A DNA stretch of 64,000 bases from Ruminococcus sp. (GTDB taxonomy: Bacteria > Bacillota_A > Clostridia > Oscillospirales > Ruminococcaceae): assembly GCF_016283395.1 (NCBI RefSeq), contig NZ_JAEEMU010000050.1, positions 9,027 through 73,026 of the forward strand. Reading direction: 5' to 3'. Positions 8,762-17,766 of the stretch are shown here, in pieces. Within the stretch, counting starts at the first letter, position 1. The number at the start of each line of letters is the position of its first letter. The notes beneath the pieces were generated by a model. That model was not told the origin of the DNA and made no database searches. It saw only the letters and a list, made by a program, of their open reading frames with translations. A program made the position numbers and the translations under genes.

Positions 8762-9630
8762 AATCCCGAATTTACCGAAACCCTGTGGGCGTAAGCAAAT
8801 TCACAGGTCTTGTATTGATACTCCCGTTCATTATTGGGGCGGTGCTTTTTATCCTGTATCCTTTTGTATGTTCCTTTGTTGTGGGACTTACCGATAACAG
8901 CGGTAGCCTGAGTTTCGGGAACTACAAAAATATCCTGTCTGACAGGAATTTTCGTCAGTCTTCAATGGTAACTCTTAAATATACAGCTGTACTTGTGCCG
9001 CTTAAACTGGTCGTATCGCTGCTTGTGGCTCTGCTGCTCAACTGCGAACTGAAAGGTATCGGAATATTCCGTACAGCCTTATACATACCTTCTATATTAG
9101 GCTCTAACCTTGCGGTCATAATAATGTGGCAGTACCTTTTCACCTCAGACGGACTGGTAAATCAGCTGCTTGGTGTATTGGGTATCGCTCCCGTAGGCTG
9201 GTACGGCGATACAAATGCCGCACTGTTTATAATAGTTCTGCTGAGAGTGTGGGAATTCGGCTCGACTATGGTCATATTCCTTGCCGCTCTCCGCGATATC
9301 CCAAAAGAACTGTACTATGCTGCAAAGGTGGACGGCTGCGGCAGGATAAAGGCTTTTTTCTACATAACTCTCCCACAGATCAAAAATATCATCTTCATAA
9401 ACCTTGTACTGCAAATAATTGCCGCAATGCAGGAATTCAACGCTCCTTATATGATAACAGGCGGCGGCCCACTGGGAAGTACCCGAACTATAGGTATGTA
9501 CATTTATGATGAGATGTTCAGATACGGCGACGACGGAACTGCAAATGCTGTTTCGTGGCTGCTTTTCGTTATCATAGGCATTATCGTTATGCTGATGTAC
9601 AAGTTTACTGACAGACTGAGGAGGGACTGA
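8758..9630 (+). CDS. Sugar ABC transporter permease (MalF/UgpA type)
   Basis: A 290-residue integral membrane protein with six predicted membrane helices. The binding-protein-dependent permease signature EAA loop is visible as YYAAKVDGCGRIKAFFYITLPQ (the EAA-like AAKVDGCG segment), which contacts the ATPase subunit. It starts inside the stop codon of the binding-protein gene and is followed 2 bp later by the second permease, so the three are translated together. Confidence 0.92.
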   Translation: MKSRIYRNPVGVSKFTGLVLILPFIIGAVLFILYPFVCSFVVGLTDNSGSLSFGNYKNILSDRNFRQSSMVTLKYTAVLVPLKLVVSLLVALLLNCELKGIGIFRTALYIPSILGSNLAVIIMWQYLFTSDGLVNQLLGVLGIAPVGWYGDTNAALFIIVLLRVWEFGSTMVIFLAALRDIPKELYYAAKVDGCGRIKAFFYITLPQIKNIIFINLVLQIIAAMQEFNAPYMITGGGPLGSTRTIGMYIYDEMFRYGDDGTANAVSWLLFVIIGIIVMLMYKFTDRLRRD

Positions 9631-9632
9631 CT

Positions 9633-10460
9633 ATGAGAAAATTCCTTCTTTATCTCATACTTGCCGTCATAAGTATCATTATGCTGTATCCACTGCTCTG
9701 GCTGTTCGGTGCGTCATTCAAATCAAATGACGAGATATTCACAACTATCTGGTTCATGCCGAAAAGCTTTGACACAGATGTGTACAAAAAGGCATGGGAA
9801 ACCGTTACACCCTACACTATGGGGCACTATTTCATCAATACTTTTCTGATAATCATACCAAAGACCGTATTTGCCGTGCTCTCCTCAGTGCTTGTGGCTT
9901 ACGGCTTTGCAAGATTTGATTTTCCGATGAAGAAATTCTTCTTCGCGCTCCTTATATGCGGTATGCTGATGCCGTCTATCGTAACTATAATGCCGCAGTA
10001 TTATATGTGGAGCAAGCTCGGTCTTCTTGATACATATGTACCTCTTACTCTCCCCTCTCTTTTCGCCTGTGAAGGTATGTTTGTATTCATACTTATACAG
10101 TTCATGAAAAGAGTGCCCATGGAGTTCGATGAGGCTGCACGCATGGACGGCTGCGGTACTTTAAAAACCCTGTTCTTTGTACTATTGCCTTGTATAAGAC
10201 CTGCTGTTGTTTCCATTGCAGTCTTTACATTTCTCTGGACAATGAACGACTTCCTCTCACCTCTCATAATGATCCAGTCTGTTGAAAAATATCCCCTCTC
10301 CCTTGCGCTGAGACTATCCGTTGACAGTACGGGACAGGGATATGAACAGAAAAAAATAATCGCTATGTCAGTGATAGGTCTTATACCTTCTGTTGCAGTA
10401 TTTGCTCTTGCGCAGAAAAAATTTATCAGCGGTATCACCGCAGGAGGACTCTCGGGATGA
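9633..10460 (+). CDS. Sugar ABC transporter permease (MalG/UgpE type)
   Basis: A 275-residue partner permease with six membrane helices. The EAA loop is FDEAARMDGCGTLKTLFFVLLP. It pairs with the upstream MalF-type subunit to form the channel. No ATPase gene lies in the operon, so a shared MsiK/MsmK-type ATPase encoded elsewhere must energise the importer, as is usual for this transporter class in Firmicutes. Its stop overlaps the GH105 start by 4 bp. Confidence 0.92.
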   Translation: MRKFLLYLILAVISIIMLYPLLWLFGASFKSNDEIFTTIWFMPKSFDTDVYKKAWETVTPYTMGHYFINTFLIIIPKTVFAVLSSVLVAYGFARFDFPMKKFFFALLICGMLMPSIVTIMPQYYMWSKLGLLDTYVPLTLPSLFACEGMFVFILIQFMKRVPMEFDEAARMDGCGTLKTLFFVLLPCIRPAVVSIAVFTFLWTMNDFLSPLIMIQSVEKYPLSLALRLSVDSTGQGYEQKKIIAMSVIGLIPSVAVFALAQKKFISGITAGGLSG

Positions 10461-11572
10461 CAAGACCTGATACTATCATAAAAAACTATATCGAAAACCT
10501 CATATTGACCTCTGAGCCGCTTTCTCCGCTTTGGAACGTTGAAAGCTCCGTTTATGGTAAAGCTTCCAAATGGAACTATATCGACAACTGCATGATAACA
10601 GCTCTTCTTATGCTGTACGATCTCAGCGGAGATGAAAGACTTCTCGGCTATTCCGTAAAATTCACGGATACCTATGTGAATAAGGACGGCAATATCCCTA
10701 CAATAAACTACGCAGATTACAATCTCGATAATCTCAACGGCGGAAGAAATCTTATTAACCTCTGGAAACTCGCAGGTGCTGAGCATTACCGTCTCGGCTT
10801 TGAGAAGCTCTGGAACGAACAGGTGCTTCGTCAGCCCCGTCTCAGCTGCGGAAGCTTCTGGCATAAGGCTGTATATCCCGATCAGATATGGCTTGACGGA
10901 ACTTACATGGCTCTGCCTTTTATGGCAGAATACGGAAAGCTCCACGATCTACGCGGTGTTATTGACGATGCGGAAAGACAGCTCTGCGACATCAAACGAA
11001 TATCCCGCGATCCGAAAACAGGTCTTTACTATCACGGTTATGATGACACCAAAACTATGATATGGGCTGACAAGATCACAGGTCTTTCGCCGGAATTCTG
11101 GCTGCGCTCAAACGGCTGGCTGTGCGCCGCGCTGGCTGATACTTTTGAGATACTTGCGGATCAGCGCATAGGCAGACAGCTTGCGGAAATGCTGGGCGAT
11201 ATAACAAAATACTGCCGCGATGACGGTATGCTGTATCAGCTTCCGCTGAGGCCTGAGCTTGAAGGCAATTATCCCGAAACAAGCGGTACTCTCCTTGTGG
11301 CTTATGCTGCTCTGAAAGCTGCAAGGCTGGGTGTATGCGGAGACGATATTCGTCAAATCGGACTAAAAGCCTTCAACACCATTACCGAAAAATTCATTAA
11401 CACAGAGTCGGAGATACCCGTCCTCGGAAATATTTGTCTCGTCGGCGGTCTCGGCGGTGAAAACGAACGTGACGGTTCACCCGGATACTACCTTAGTGAA
11501 AAGATAACCGAAAATGATGCAAAGGGCATAGCTCCTTATATCATGGCATTTACAGAGATTAAAAAGATGTAA
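10457..11572 (+). CDS. GH105 unsaturated rhamnogalacturonyl hydrolase (YteR-like)
   Basis: A 371-residue (alpha/alpha)6-barrel hydrolase with no signal peptide, hence cytoplasmic. It should cleave the unsaturated galacturonic acid from delta-4,5 disaccharides released by pectin or rhamnogalacturonan lyases. The catalytic region is visible: QIWLDGTYMALPF, with Asp147 in the place of the YteR general acid Asp143, and LSPEFWLRSNGW further on. ATGA overlap with the upstream permease and AGGAGG 9 bases before the start tie it to the importer. The combination of importer and GH105 defines a small pectin-oligomer utilisation operon without its own lyase or regulator. Confidence 0.88.
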   Translation: MTRPDTIIKNYIENLILTSEPLSPLWNVESSVYGKASKWNYIDNCMITALLMLYDLSGDERLLGYSVKFTDTYVNKDGNIPTINYADYNLDNLNGGRNLINLWKLAGAEHYRLGFEKLWNEQVLRQPRLSCGSFWHKAVYPDQIWLDGTYMALPFMAEYGKLHDLRGVIDDAERQLCDIKRISRDPKTGLYYHGYDDTKTMIWADKITGLSPEFWLRSNGWLCAALADTFEILADQRIGRQLAEMLGDITKYCRDDGMLYQLPLRPELEGNYPETSGTLLVAYAALKAARLGVCGDDIRQIGLKAFNTITEKFINTESEIPVLGNICLVGGLGGENERDGSPGYYLSEKITENDAKGIAPYIMAFTEIKKM

Positions 11573-11622
11573 AAATAATACTCTCCGAACAAAAATATTT
11601 GTTCAAAAACCAGCACTTATAC

Positions 11623-11651
11623 TTGAAAAGTTCACACTTTTGTGATATAAT
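11623..11651 (+). promoter_or_regulatory. Promoter of the NfeD/SPFH operon
   Basis: TTGAAA (11623-11628), 17-bp spacer, TATAAT (11646-11651). Confidence 0.85.
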
Positions 11652-11702
11652 ATTTCCTGTAGGGATTACTACAAATATTTTTTTGTGAAAGGGGGTCTCG
11701 TT

Positions 11703-12140
11703 ATGGGTGTTCTGTTTTGGGCTTGTGCTGTTGTAGCTTTCGTTGTTGCCGAAGTCATCACCGTTCAGCTCGTTTCGATCTGGTTCGCTGCGGGTTCTAT
11801 GGTAACTCTTCTGTTCAGCTATTTCTATAAGCTTAACGCCATTGAACAGCTTGGAATATTTATTATTTCTTCTTCAGTCTTCCTGCTGCTGAGTGTACCG
11901 TTCTTGCGAAATCGCAGAAAGAAAAAAGACTTCGTTGCTACCAATGCCGATCTTGACATAGGCAGGCACGCAACCGTTATTGAAGTTATAAACAGCGATA
12001 AAGGTACAGGACGAGTCACTTTAAATGGGGTAAGTTGGAGTGCCGTTCCTGAAAACGAAAACGAAATCATACCTGAGGGTACGATCGTTATCGTAAAACA
12101 AGTTATGGGCGCAAGACTACTCGTCGCACCAGAAGAGTAA
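11703..12140 (+). CDS. NfeD-like membrane protein
   Basis: A 145-residue protein with three hydrophobic segments (about residues 1-22, 24-45, 50-70) and a C-terminal OB-fold domain (about 90-145) of the NfeD type: HATVIEVINSDKGTGRVTLNGVSWSA followed by EGTIVIVKQVMGARLLV. NfeD-like proteins without the protease domain pair with SPFH proteins in membrane microdomains, and the next gene is exactly such a partner. A GTG at 11685 is possible but its codons are the AAAGGGGGT ribosome binding site, so ATG 11703 is the start. Confidence 0.88.
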   Translation: MGVLFWACAVVAFVVAEVITVQLVSIWFAAGSMVTLLFSYFYKLNAIEQLGIFIISSSVFLLLSVPFLRNRRKKKDFVATNADLDIGRHATVIEVINSDKGTGRVTLNGVSWSAVPENENEIIPEGTIVIVKQVMGARLLVAPEE

Positions 12141-12177
12141 AAACTAAATTCACTATTATTATTGGAGGTCTTAAAAA

Positions 12178-13194
12178 ATGGATCCATTCAAAATCATTGT
12201 TTTGTTAGTAATTGTATTCCTGTTATTCGTTATCGTAAGATCATTCAGGATAGTTCCTCAGGCTCACGTATTCGTTATCGAGCGTCTCGGTTCTTTCCAT
12301 GCTGAATGGGATACAGGTCTTCACATTCTCGTTCCTTTCATCGACAGAATCGCAGGTAAGGTTTCACTCAAGGAAAAAGTCGTTGACTTCAAGCCGCAGC
12401 CTGTTATCACAAAAGATAACGTTACCATGCAGATTGATACTGTTGTATTCTATCAGGTAACTGACGCTAAGCAATACATCTACGGTGTTGAAAGACCTCT
12501 CGCAGCTATCGAGAACCTTTCAGCTACAACACTCCGTAACATCATCGGTGAAATGGAACTCGATGCTACTCTTACTTCAAGAGACGTAATCAACTCAAAG
12601 ATCACTGCTATCCTCGATATGGCTACTGACCGTTGGGGTATCAAGGTAAACCGCGTCGAGCTCAAGAATATCCTTCCTCCTCGTGAGATCCAGGACGCTA
12701 TGGAAAAGCAGATGAAGGCTGAGCGTGAGCGTCGTGAAAAGATCCTTCAGGCTGAAGGTGACAAGAAGTCTCAGATCCTCGTTGCAGAAGGTGAAAAGGA
12801 ATCTCAGATCCTCCGTGCACAGGCTAAGAAAGAGTCTCAGATCCTCGAAGCAGAAGCTCAGAAGCAGGCTATGATCCTCAAGGCTGACGCTGTAAGAGAG
12901 CAGAAGATACTTGAAGCTACCGGTGAATCAAAGGCTATCGAAATGGTTCAGCAGGCTCTTGCCGAGAGTATCGTAAAACTCAATCAGGCTAATCCTAATG
13001 AGAGAGTTATCCAGCTCAAGTCTCTTGAATCCTTCGCAAAGGCTGCTGACGGTAAGGCTACAAAGATCATTATCCCAAGTGAGATACAGGGTCTTGCAGG
13101 TCTTGCTATGGGACTCAAGTCCATCGTTGAAAAGGACACTGTTCCTGCAAAAGGCAGCAGCGAAACAAATTACCATGATTATCAGGCAAACTGA
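12178..13194 (+). CDS. SPFH/stomatin-family protein (QmcA-like)
   Basis: A 338-residue protein with one N-terminal membrane helix (residues 3-22), an SPFH/band-7 domain (FRIVPQAHVFVIERLGSFHAEWDTGLHILVPF onward) and a long charged coiled coil (about 180-260) with repeated QIL.AEGEKESQIL units. Such proteins form oligomeric cages in membrane microdomains. GGAGG precedes the start and the gene lies 37 bp behind the NfeD-like gene. The coiled-coil repeats are internal duplications at amino-acid level (DKKSQIL, EKESQIL, KKESQIL). High-expression codon use resembles that of ackA. Confidence 0.92.
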   Translation: MDPFKIIVLLVIVFLLFVIVRSFRIVPQAHVFVIERLGSFHAEWDTGLHILVPFIDRIAGKVSLKEKVVDFKPQPVITKDNVTMQIDTVVFYQVTDAKQYIYGVERPLAAIENLSATTLRNIIGEMELDATLTSRDVINSKITAILDMATDRWGIKVNRVELKNILPPREIQDAMEKQMKAERERREKILQAEGDKKSQILVAEGEKESQILRAQAKKESQILEAEAQKQAMILKADAVREQKILEATGESKAIEMVQQALAESIVKLNQANPNERVIQLKSLESFAKAADGKATKIIIPSEIQGLAGLAMGLKSIVEKDTVPAKGSSETNYHDYQAN

Positions 13195-13206
13195 ACTTAA
13201 ACTTTC

Positions 13207-13239
13207 AAAATGCTTCCCTATTCGGGAAGCATTTTTTAT
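13207..13239 (+). terminator. Terminator of the NfeD/SPFH operon
   Basis: AAATGCTTCCC / GGGAAGCATTT hairpin followed by TTTT. Confidence 0.88.
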
Positions 13240-13303
13240 TGCTCAATTAAAGAAAGTTTCATTGTCTGTCAATATGATCGCATAGATTTCAGCCAGTAAC
13301 TGA

Positions 13304-13312
13304 TGATATAAT
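13304..13312 (+). promoter_or_regulatory. Extended -10 promoter of the first dockerin gene
   Basis: TGATATAAT is a perfect extended -10 (TGN plus TATAAT); no good -35 is present 17 bp upstream. Confidence 0.55.
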
Positions 13313-13363
13313 GGTATAAGGAGTAGTATTCACATCTTCCTGTTCTAAAAGGAGGTATCGCAT

Positions 13364-14551
13364 ATGAAAAAATTCATTTCTGTTATCACCTCAGTACTGA
13401 CAGCTTTTTCTGCATCTTCCTTAAATGCTTTTGCCGACGGTTCACTTGATTTTTCGGATGATCTTATCACGCATAACACACACACAAGAATAGTTGGCGA
13501 CCTTAATGAAGATGGAGAAATAAGTGTAGGCGACCTTGTTATAATGACACATATCATGCACGGAAACAGATCAGACGATTATAGAAGATATTATTACGAC
13601 GAACTTGGGTATTCCGATCTGAATTTCGACCTTTCTACCGATATTTTTGACCTTATTGAACTCAGAAAGCTTGTAATATCTCCAGAAAAAGCCTTTAAAG
13701 TTGTTAGCGATGTCGATATTTTATCCTCAGCAAACAAAGCGACTGATGTCGCAGCCTTAATGAGGTCACCCGAGGATATAACTTCCTATCTGTCAGGCAT
13801 AGGAACAAGCGAGGAAGAAATACAACAATATCTTGATATCTACGATGACGATTTCTTTAAGGATAGCGATGTTATCTTCGGCACACTTGTTCAGGAATAC
13901 GGCAACGGCGTACATTTCTGTGCCCCTGACGCAGCTTTTATATTTGGAAGATTTGCAGAGGTTTTTGAACTTACCGAGGAATCAAAATTTGTACAAGCAG
14001 CCGAATTTTTTAATGTGGACATTGAAACTCTGAAAAATTCCAATATTTACACTCTCTTAACAGAACAGACGTATAATGAACACCCTATGCTTTATCCTAA
14101 AAACGATAAAATAATTCTTTTCCGTACAACCGTTCCAAAAGATATATATAACCAGTCAAATGGATTATGTTTTGTTTGGGATTTTGAATTATTCAGTCCT
14201 GAATATTATGCACACAGAATTGATTCGCCTGACGGGAAACATCATATTTATATTACCGCTGAAGTAAGTACTTTTATAGATGAATACTGTCGATATATAT
14301 TTTTCTGGATAAATGGCGACGGAACATATGAGTACTATTGCTCTTATCATGGTGCCGAATGTTGCGATAAATTCAACTGTGACTATGTCCAGACAACAAA
14401 TGATGAAGGTTTTATCGTTTATAAATTCAGCGATGACTGCAAGATAACATGGAAATATGGCGAAGCAATATTTGATTTAGACGTATATGGTTATGATTTG
14501 CGTAATGAATATAATTTAATTCATGAATTCAATATGTTTAATCCTTATTGA
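13364..14551 (+). CDS. Secreted dockerin-containing protein of unknown function
   Basis: A 395-residue protein with a signal peptide (residues 1-25, ending SLNAFA), then a type I-like dockerin (about 44-100). The first calcium loop is canonical (DLNEDGEISVGD); the second is degenerate (DLNFDLSTDIFD, no Gly). After it comes a segment YLDIYDDDFFKDSDVIF that resembles part of the dockerin protein at 36544, followed by a C-terminal region rich in aromatic residues and Cys that I do not recognise. It should dock onto a cohesin-bearing scaffoldin on the cell surface. AGGAGG 9 bases before the ATG fixes the start. A non-catalytic or novel enzymatic role is open. Confidence 0.8.
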   Translation: MKKFISVITSVLTAFSASSLNAFADGSLDFSDDLITHNTHTRIVGDLNEDGEISVGDLVIMTHIMHGNRSDDYRRYYYDELGYSDLNFDLSTDIFDLIELRKLVISPEKAFKVVSDVDILSSANKATDVAALMRSPEDITSYLSGIGTSEEEIQQYLDIYDDDFFKDSDVIFGTLVQEYGNGVHFCAPDAAFIFGRFAEVFELTEESKFVQAAEFFNVDIETLKNSNIYTLLTEQTYNEHPMLYPKNDKIILFRTTVPKDIYNQSNGLCFVWDFELFSPEYYAHRIDSPDGKHHIYITAEVSTFIDEYCRYIFFWINGDGTYEYYCSYHGAECCDKFNCDYVQTTNDEGFIVYKFSDDCKITWKYGEAIFDLDVYGYDLRNEYNLIHEFNMFNPY

Positions 14552-14564
14552 TATGTTTTTTTAC

Positions 14565-14596
14565 AAGAATCCCCTTTTTGAAAGGGGATTCTTTTC
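14565..14596 (+). terminator. Terminator of the dockerin gene
   Basis: AAGAATCCCCTTT hairpin with complementary AAAGGGGATTCTT and a short T tract. Confidence 0.85.
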
Positions 14597-14690
14597 TGTC
14601 AAAAACTCAGCATAAAAAAACATCTTTTTTGTAGTTTGATACGATTTTTATAAAAAGTTGTTTATTTTTGAAAATCAATGTCATTTTCGC

Positions 14691-14719
14691 TTGCATTTCC
14701 ACTGCTTTTGTTGTATAAT
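14691..14719 (+). promoter_or_regulatory. Promoter of the acylation cassette
   Basis: TTGCAT (14691-14696), 17-bp spacer, TATAAT (14714-14719), 141 bp before the MBOAT start codon. The long leader between them shows no riboswitch that I recognise. The remainder of 14597-14690 is AT-rich and featureless. Confidence 0.75.
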
Positions 14720-14859
14720 ATTCTGTGCAGGCTTGCAATGGTCTGTACGAGTTTTCAACTTTGATAATACTTTTATTACTTTACATTGCTCCGCCTGCTT
14801 TTACGCGGTATTACTACAGATAGATATAAAAAGATTATTTGCAACAAGGCGGTAGAACA

Positions 14860-16260
14860 ATGGTTTTTTCGAGATTATTCTTTATATATATTTTTCTTCC
14901 TCTGTGCCTGCTGTGCTATGCTGTGGCACGAGGAACAAAAGCTAAAAATACGGTGTTGATCATTTTCTCACTTGTTTTCTATGCTTGGGGAGAACCCGTG
15001 TATATCTTCCTTATGCTCATTACTGCTGTCGTTAACTATTCAGCAGGTCTGCTCATCGGGAAGTATCAGGGTAAAAAGGGTGATACTGCGGCAACAGCAG
15101 CTGTTGTCGTTTATGACCTCCTCATGCTTGGAGTATTCAAGTACAGCGGTTTTATCGTGGAAAATATCAACGCCCTTTTTTCGTCCTCAATACCAGTTCC
15201 TGATATCAAGCTGCCTATAGGTATAAGTTTTTATACCTTCCAGACCATATCATATATCATAGACTGTCACTGGGAAAAGGTCAAGCCGCAGAAAAGCTTC
15301 AAGAACTTCCTGCTTTTCCTTACACTGTTCCCTCAGTTAGTGGCAGGTCCTATCGTAAGATACAGCACTATCGAAAAAGAGATCGAAGAACGCACTATTA
15401 CTCTCAGCGATGTTTCATACGGTCTTAACAGAGTTGCACTGGGTCTCGGGAAAAAGGTGCTTTTAGCAAATCAGCTCAGCATTATCGCAGACAGCTTCCT
15501 CGGCAATATAGGAAACTCAACTATGCTGGGTGCATGGTACGGTGTTATTGCTTACGGCTTGCAGATATACTTTGATTTCTCGGGATATTCCGACATCGCT
15601 ATCGGTCTCGGAAGAGTTTTCGGCTTCCATTTTGACGAGAACTTCAAGCACCCCTTCATATGCAAGGATATTACCGAATTCTGGCAGCGTTGGCACATAT
15701 CTCTCAGCACATTTTTCCGCGACTATGTACTCTATATCCCTATATTCGGCAAGCGCAGAAAGTACGGCGGACTCTTCCTCGTATGGCTCTGCACAGGTAT
15801 ATGGCACGGTGCAAGCTGGAATTTCATAATATGGGGGCTTTATTACGGTATCTTTGTTTTCATCGAAATGAAAATAGGCAAGAAAAATATGAAGAAGATA
15901 CCTATTGTTATCCGCCATATCTACAGCAAATTCGTTATATTCGTAGGCTTCGGAATATTCTATTTTGAGGAACTTGGCAAACTCGGCACATTCTTCAAAA
16001 CTGCTTTTGGTTTCGGCAAAAACGGCTTCATCGCAGTACAGGACAAAATATCTCTCATGAACAATATGTACCTTATGATATTGGCTGTTATCTGCTGTTT
16101 CCCGATACTGAGCAGTATCAAAAACATTTCGGACAAGCATTATGTAACAAAGGTGACTGTTTCTTCGGCAGCTGCAATTGCTGCTGCTTTGCTGCTCATA
16201 GTTACAAGTGTTATGCTTGTCGATGCTACTACAAATCCGTTCCTTTATTTCAGATTTTAA
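14860..16260 (+). CDS. MBOAT-family O-acyltransferase (AlgI/DltB-like)
   Basis: A 466-residue polytopic membrane protein with about ten to eleven helices. The MBOAT signature is clear: the invariant His is H316 in IWHGASWNFIIWG, preceded by FWQRWHISLSTFFRDYVLYIP and FDFSGYSDIAIGLGR. Such proteins move an acyl group from a cytosolic donor across the membrane onto a surface polymer. AAGGCGG stands 7 bases before ATG 14860. It heads a tightly packed operon with a DHHW protein, an FkbH-like protein, an acyl carrier protein and a phosphoesterase. In AlgI systems the donor is unclear or acetyl-CoA; in Dlt systems it is a carrier-protein thioester, and the ACP gene here favours the latter. Confidence 0.92.
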   Translation: MVFSRLFFIYIFLPLCLLCYAVARGTKAKNTVLIIFSLVFYAWGEPVYIFLMLITAVVNYSAGLLIGKYQGKKGDTAATAAVVVYDLLMLGVFKYSGFIVENINALFSSSIPVPDIKLPIGISFYTFQTISYIIDCHWEKVKPQKSFKNFLLFLTLFPQLVAGPIVRYSTIEKEIEERTITLSDVSYGLNRVALGLGKKVLLANQLSIIADSFLGNIGNSTMLGAWYGVIAYGLQIYFDFSGYSDIAIGLGRVFGFHFDENFKHPFICKDITEFWQRWHISLSTFFRDYVLYIPIFGKRRKYGGLFLVWLCTGIWHGASWNFIIWGLYYGIFVFIEMKIGKKNMKKIPIVIRHIYSKFVIFVGFGIFYFEELGKLGTFFKTAFGFGKNGFIAVQDKISLMNNMYLMILAVICCFPILSSIKNISDKHYVTKVTVSSAAAIAAALLLIVTSVMLVDATTNPFLYFRF

Positions 16261-16275
16261 AGAGGAAAACAACAA

Positions 16276-17757
16276 ATGAGTGAGAATAATAAGAATACAA
16301 CGTCCGAAAAAGATAAAAACCAGGACGCTGAAAAAAACTCTGTCCGTCCTGAGCCTGTTATATCAATAGCAGCTTCGGATCGTGAAAATACAGAGATAGA
16401 TATACCTGTAAAGGCTAAAAAGCTCCGCAGAGAACGCAGAAAAAAGACCATGAACACTATCGCGCTCTCCAATATTATCCTTATGGGAGCTCTCCTTGCA
16501 GGCGGTTTTTCATACATGACACTGCTCCCCCATGAGACAAAAGCTGATGACGAAAACCGTATGCTGACCAAATTCCCGAAATTAACTGCAAAATCGTATG
16601 CAAGCGGTCAGTATACAGAGGGAATTGCTGATTATTTCGATGATACAGTCCATAACAGAGCTAATATAAAGGAGTTCATCGCTGATAATCTTATGCCGCT
16701 GAAAGGCAGAAAATACGGTGACGGTGATGACGGCGCAGAGCTTTACGGAAGCAGTGCCAAGAAAAATAAGTCCATGTCTGTCACTACGACAGCAAAGCCT
16801 TTTATATCCGAAGTCACAACAGCGACTACTGCTGTACAGGAGACGACTGAACCTGCTACGGAAGAACCTGCTCCAGCTGAGGGTGAGCTCACAAACAATA
16901 TCCTTATCGTGAATAAACGCGGTATAACCCTCTACGGCGGCGGATGGGGCACAGAGCTGGAATATGCTTCGTATCTGAACGCTTACAAGGAAAAGCTTGG
17001 AAATGTCAACGTTTATTCTATGGTGCTGCCTACTTCCAGCTCATTCTATCTGCCTGACAACTATAAAGACCTTGCACACAGTGAGAAGGAAGATTTCGAT
17101 AGCATTGACGGGGCATTGCAGAACGTTATGTCAGTTGATGCATATTCAGCCCTTATGGCTCATAAGGATGAGGCTATCTACTCACGTACAGATCATCACT
17201 GGCAGCCGCTCGGTGCTTATTACGCTGCTGAGAAATTCGCTCTCACCGCAGGTGTGCCGTTTGCAGACCTTTCAGAATATGAAACAGTTACGCTTCCAGG
17301 CTATGTCGGTACACTGTATATGTATACCCAGAGTGCTACCCTCCTCAATAATCCCGAGGACTTCGTTTACTACAAGCCAAAGGCACCTGTAACAGTAACT
17401 CAGTACGATACACATTTCCAGAATCCTGTTGTGGCTAATCTCCTGCTTGACCCGTCAAGTATGCCGAATTCGGGATACTATATGGTATTCGGCTCTGACG
17501 AGAGAATAGTCCATGTGAATACAGAGTGTAAGAACGGAAGAACTCTCGTTATTTTCAAGGACAGCTACGGAAACGCTCTCCTGCCTATGCTCACAAGCTC
17601 ATTTGAGAACATCTATCTCTGCGATATCCGCTATTTCGAGCTTAATGCCATTGATTTCATAAATCAGGTGGGAGCTACAGACCTGCTGTTCTCAATGTGT
17701 TCGTTCTCAGCTGTCGGAGTAAACAGAAACAGTATATACAACAATCTTATCAGATAA
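16276..17757 (+). CDS. DHHW/AlgJ-like membrane-anchored SGNH-type protein
   Basis: A 493-residue protein with a basic cytosolic tail of about 55 residues, one membrane helix (about 58-78), a Thr/Pro/Glu-rich spacer (about 165-205) and an extracellular domain. The domain has the diagnostic DHHW (D306-H-H-W309) in SRTDHHWQPLGAYYAAEKF and a probable nucleophile Ser430 in IFKDSYGNALLPML, as in AlgJ/AlgX and DltD-like acyltransferases. It should complete transfer of the acyl group to the extracellular acceptor handed over by the MBOAT protein. Start 16276 has AGAGGAAA upstream. Position directly behind the MBOAT gene repeats the AlgI-AlgJ and DltB-DltD pairing. Confidence 0.88.
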   Translation: MSENNKNTTSEKDKNQDAEKNSVRPEPVISIAASDRENTEIDIPVKAKKLRRERRKKTMNTIALSNIILMGALLAGGFSYMTLLPHETKADDENRMLTKFPKLTAKSYASGQYTEGIADYFDDTVHNRANIKEFIADNLMPLKGRKYGDGDDGAELYGSSAKKNKSMSVTTTAKPFISEVTTATTAVQETTEPATEEPAPAEGELTNNILIVNKRGITLYGGGWGTELEYASYLNAYKEKLGNVNVYSMVLPTSSSFYLPDNYKDLAHSEKEDFDSIDGALQNVMSVDAYSALMAHKDEAIYSRTDHHWQPLGAYYAAEKFALTAGVPFADLSEYETVTLPGYVGTLYMYTQSATLLNNPEDFVYYKPKAPVTVTQYDTHFQNPVVANLLLDPSSMPNSGYYMVFGSDERIVHVNTECKNGRTLVIFKDSYGNALLPMLTSSFENIYLCDIRYFELNAIDFINQVGATDLLFSMCSFSAVGVNRNSIYNNLIR

Positions 17758-17766
17758 GGAGACATA

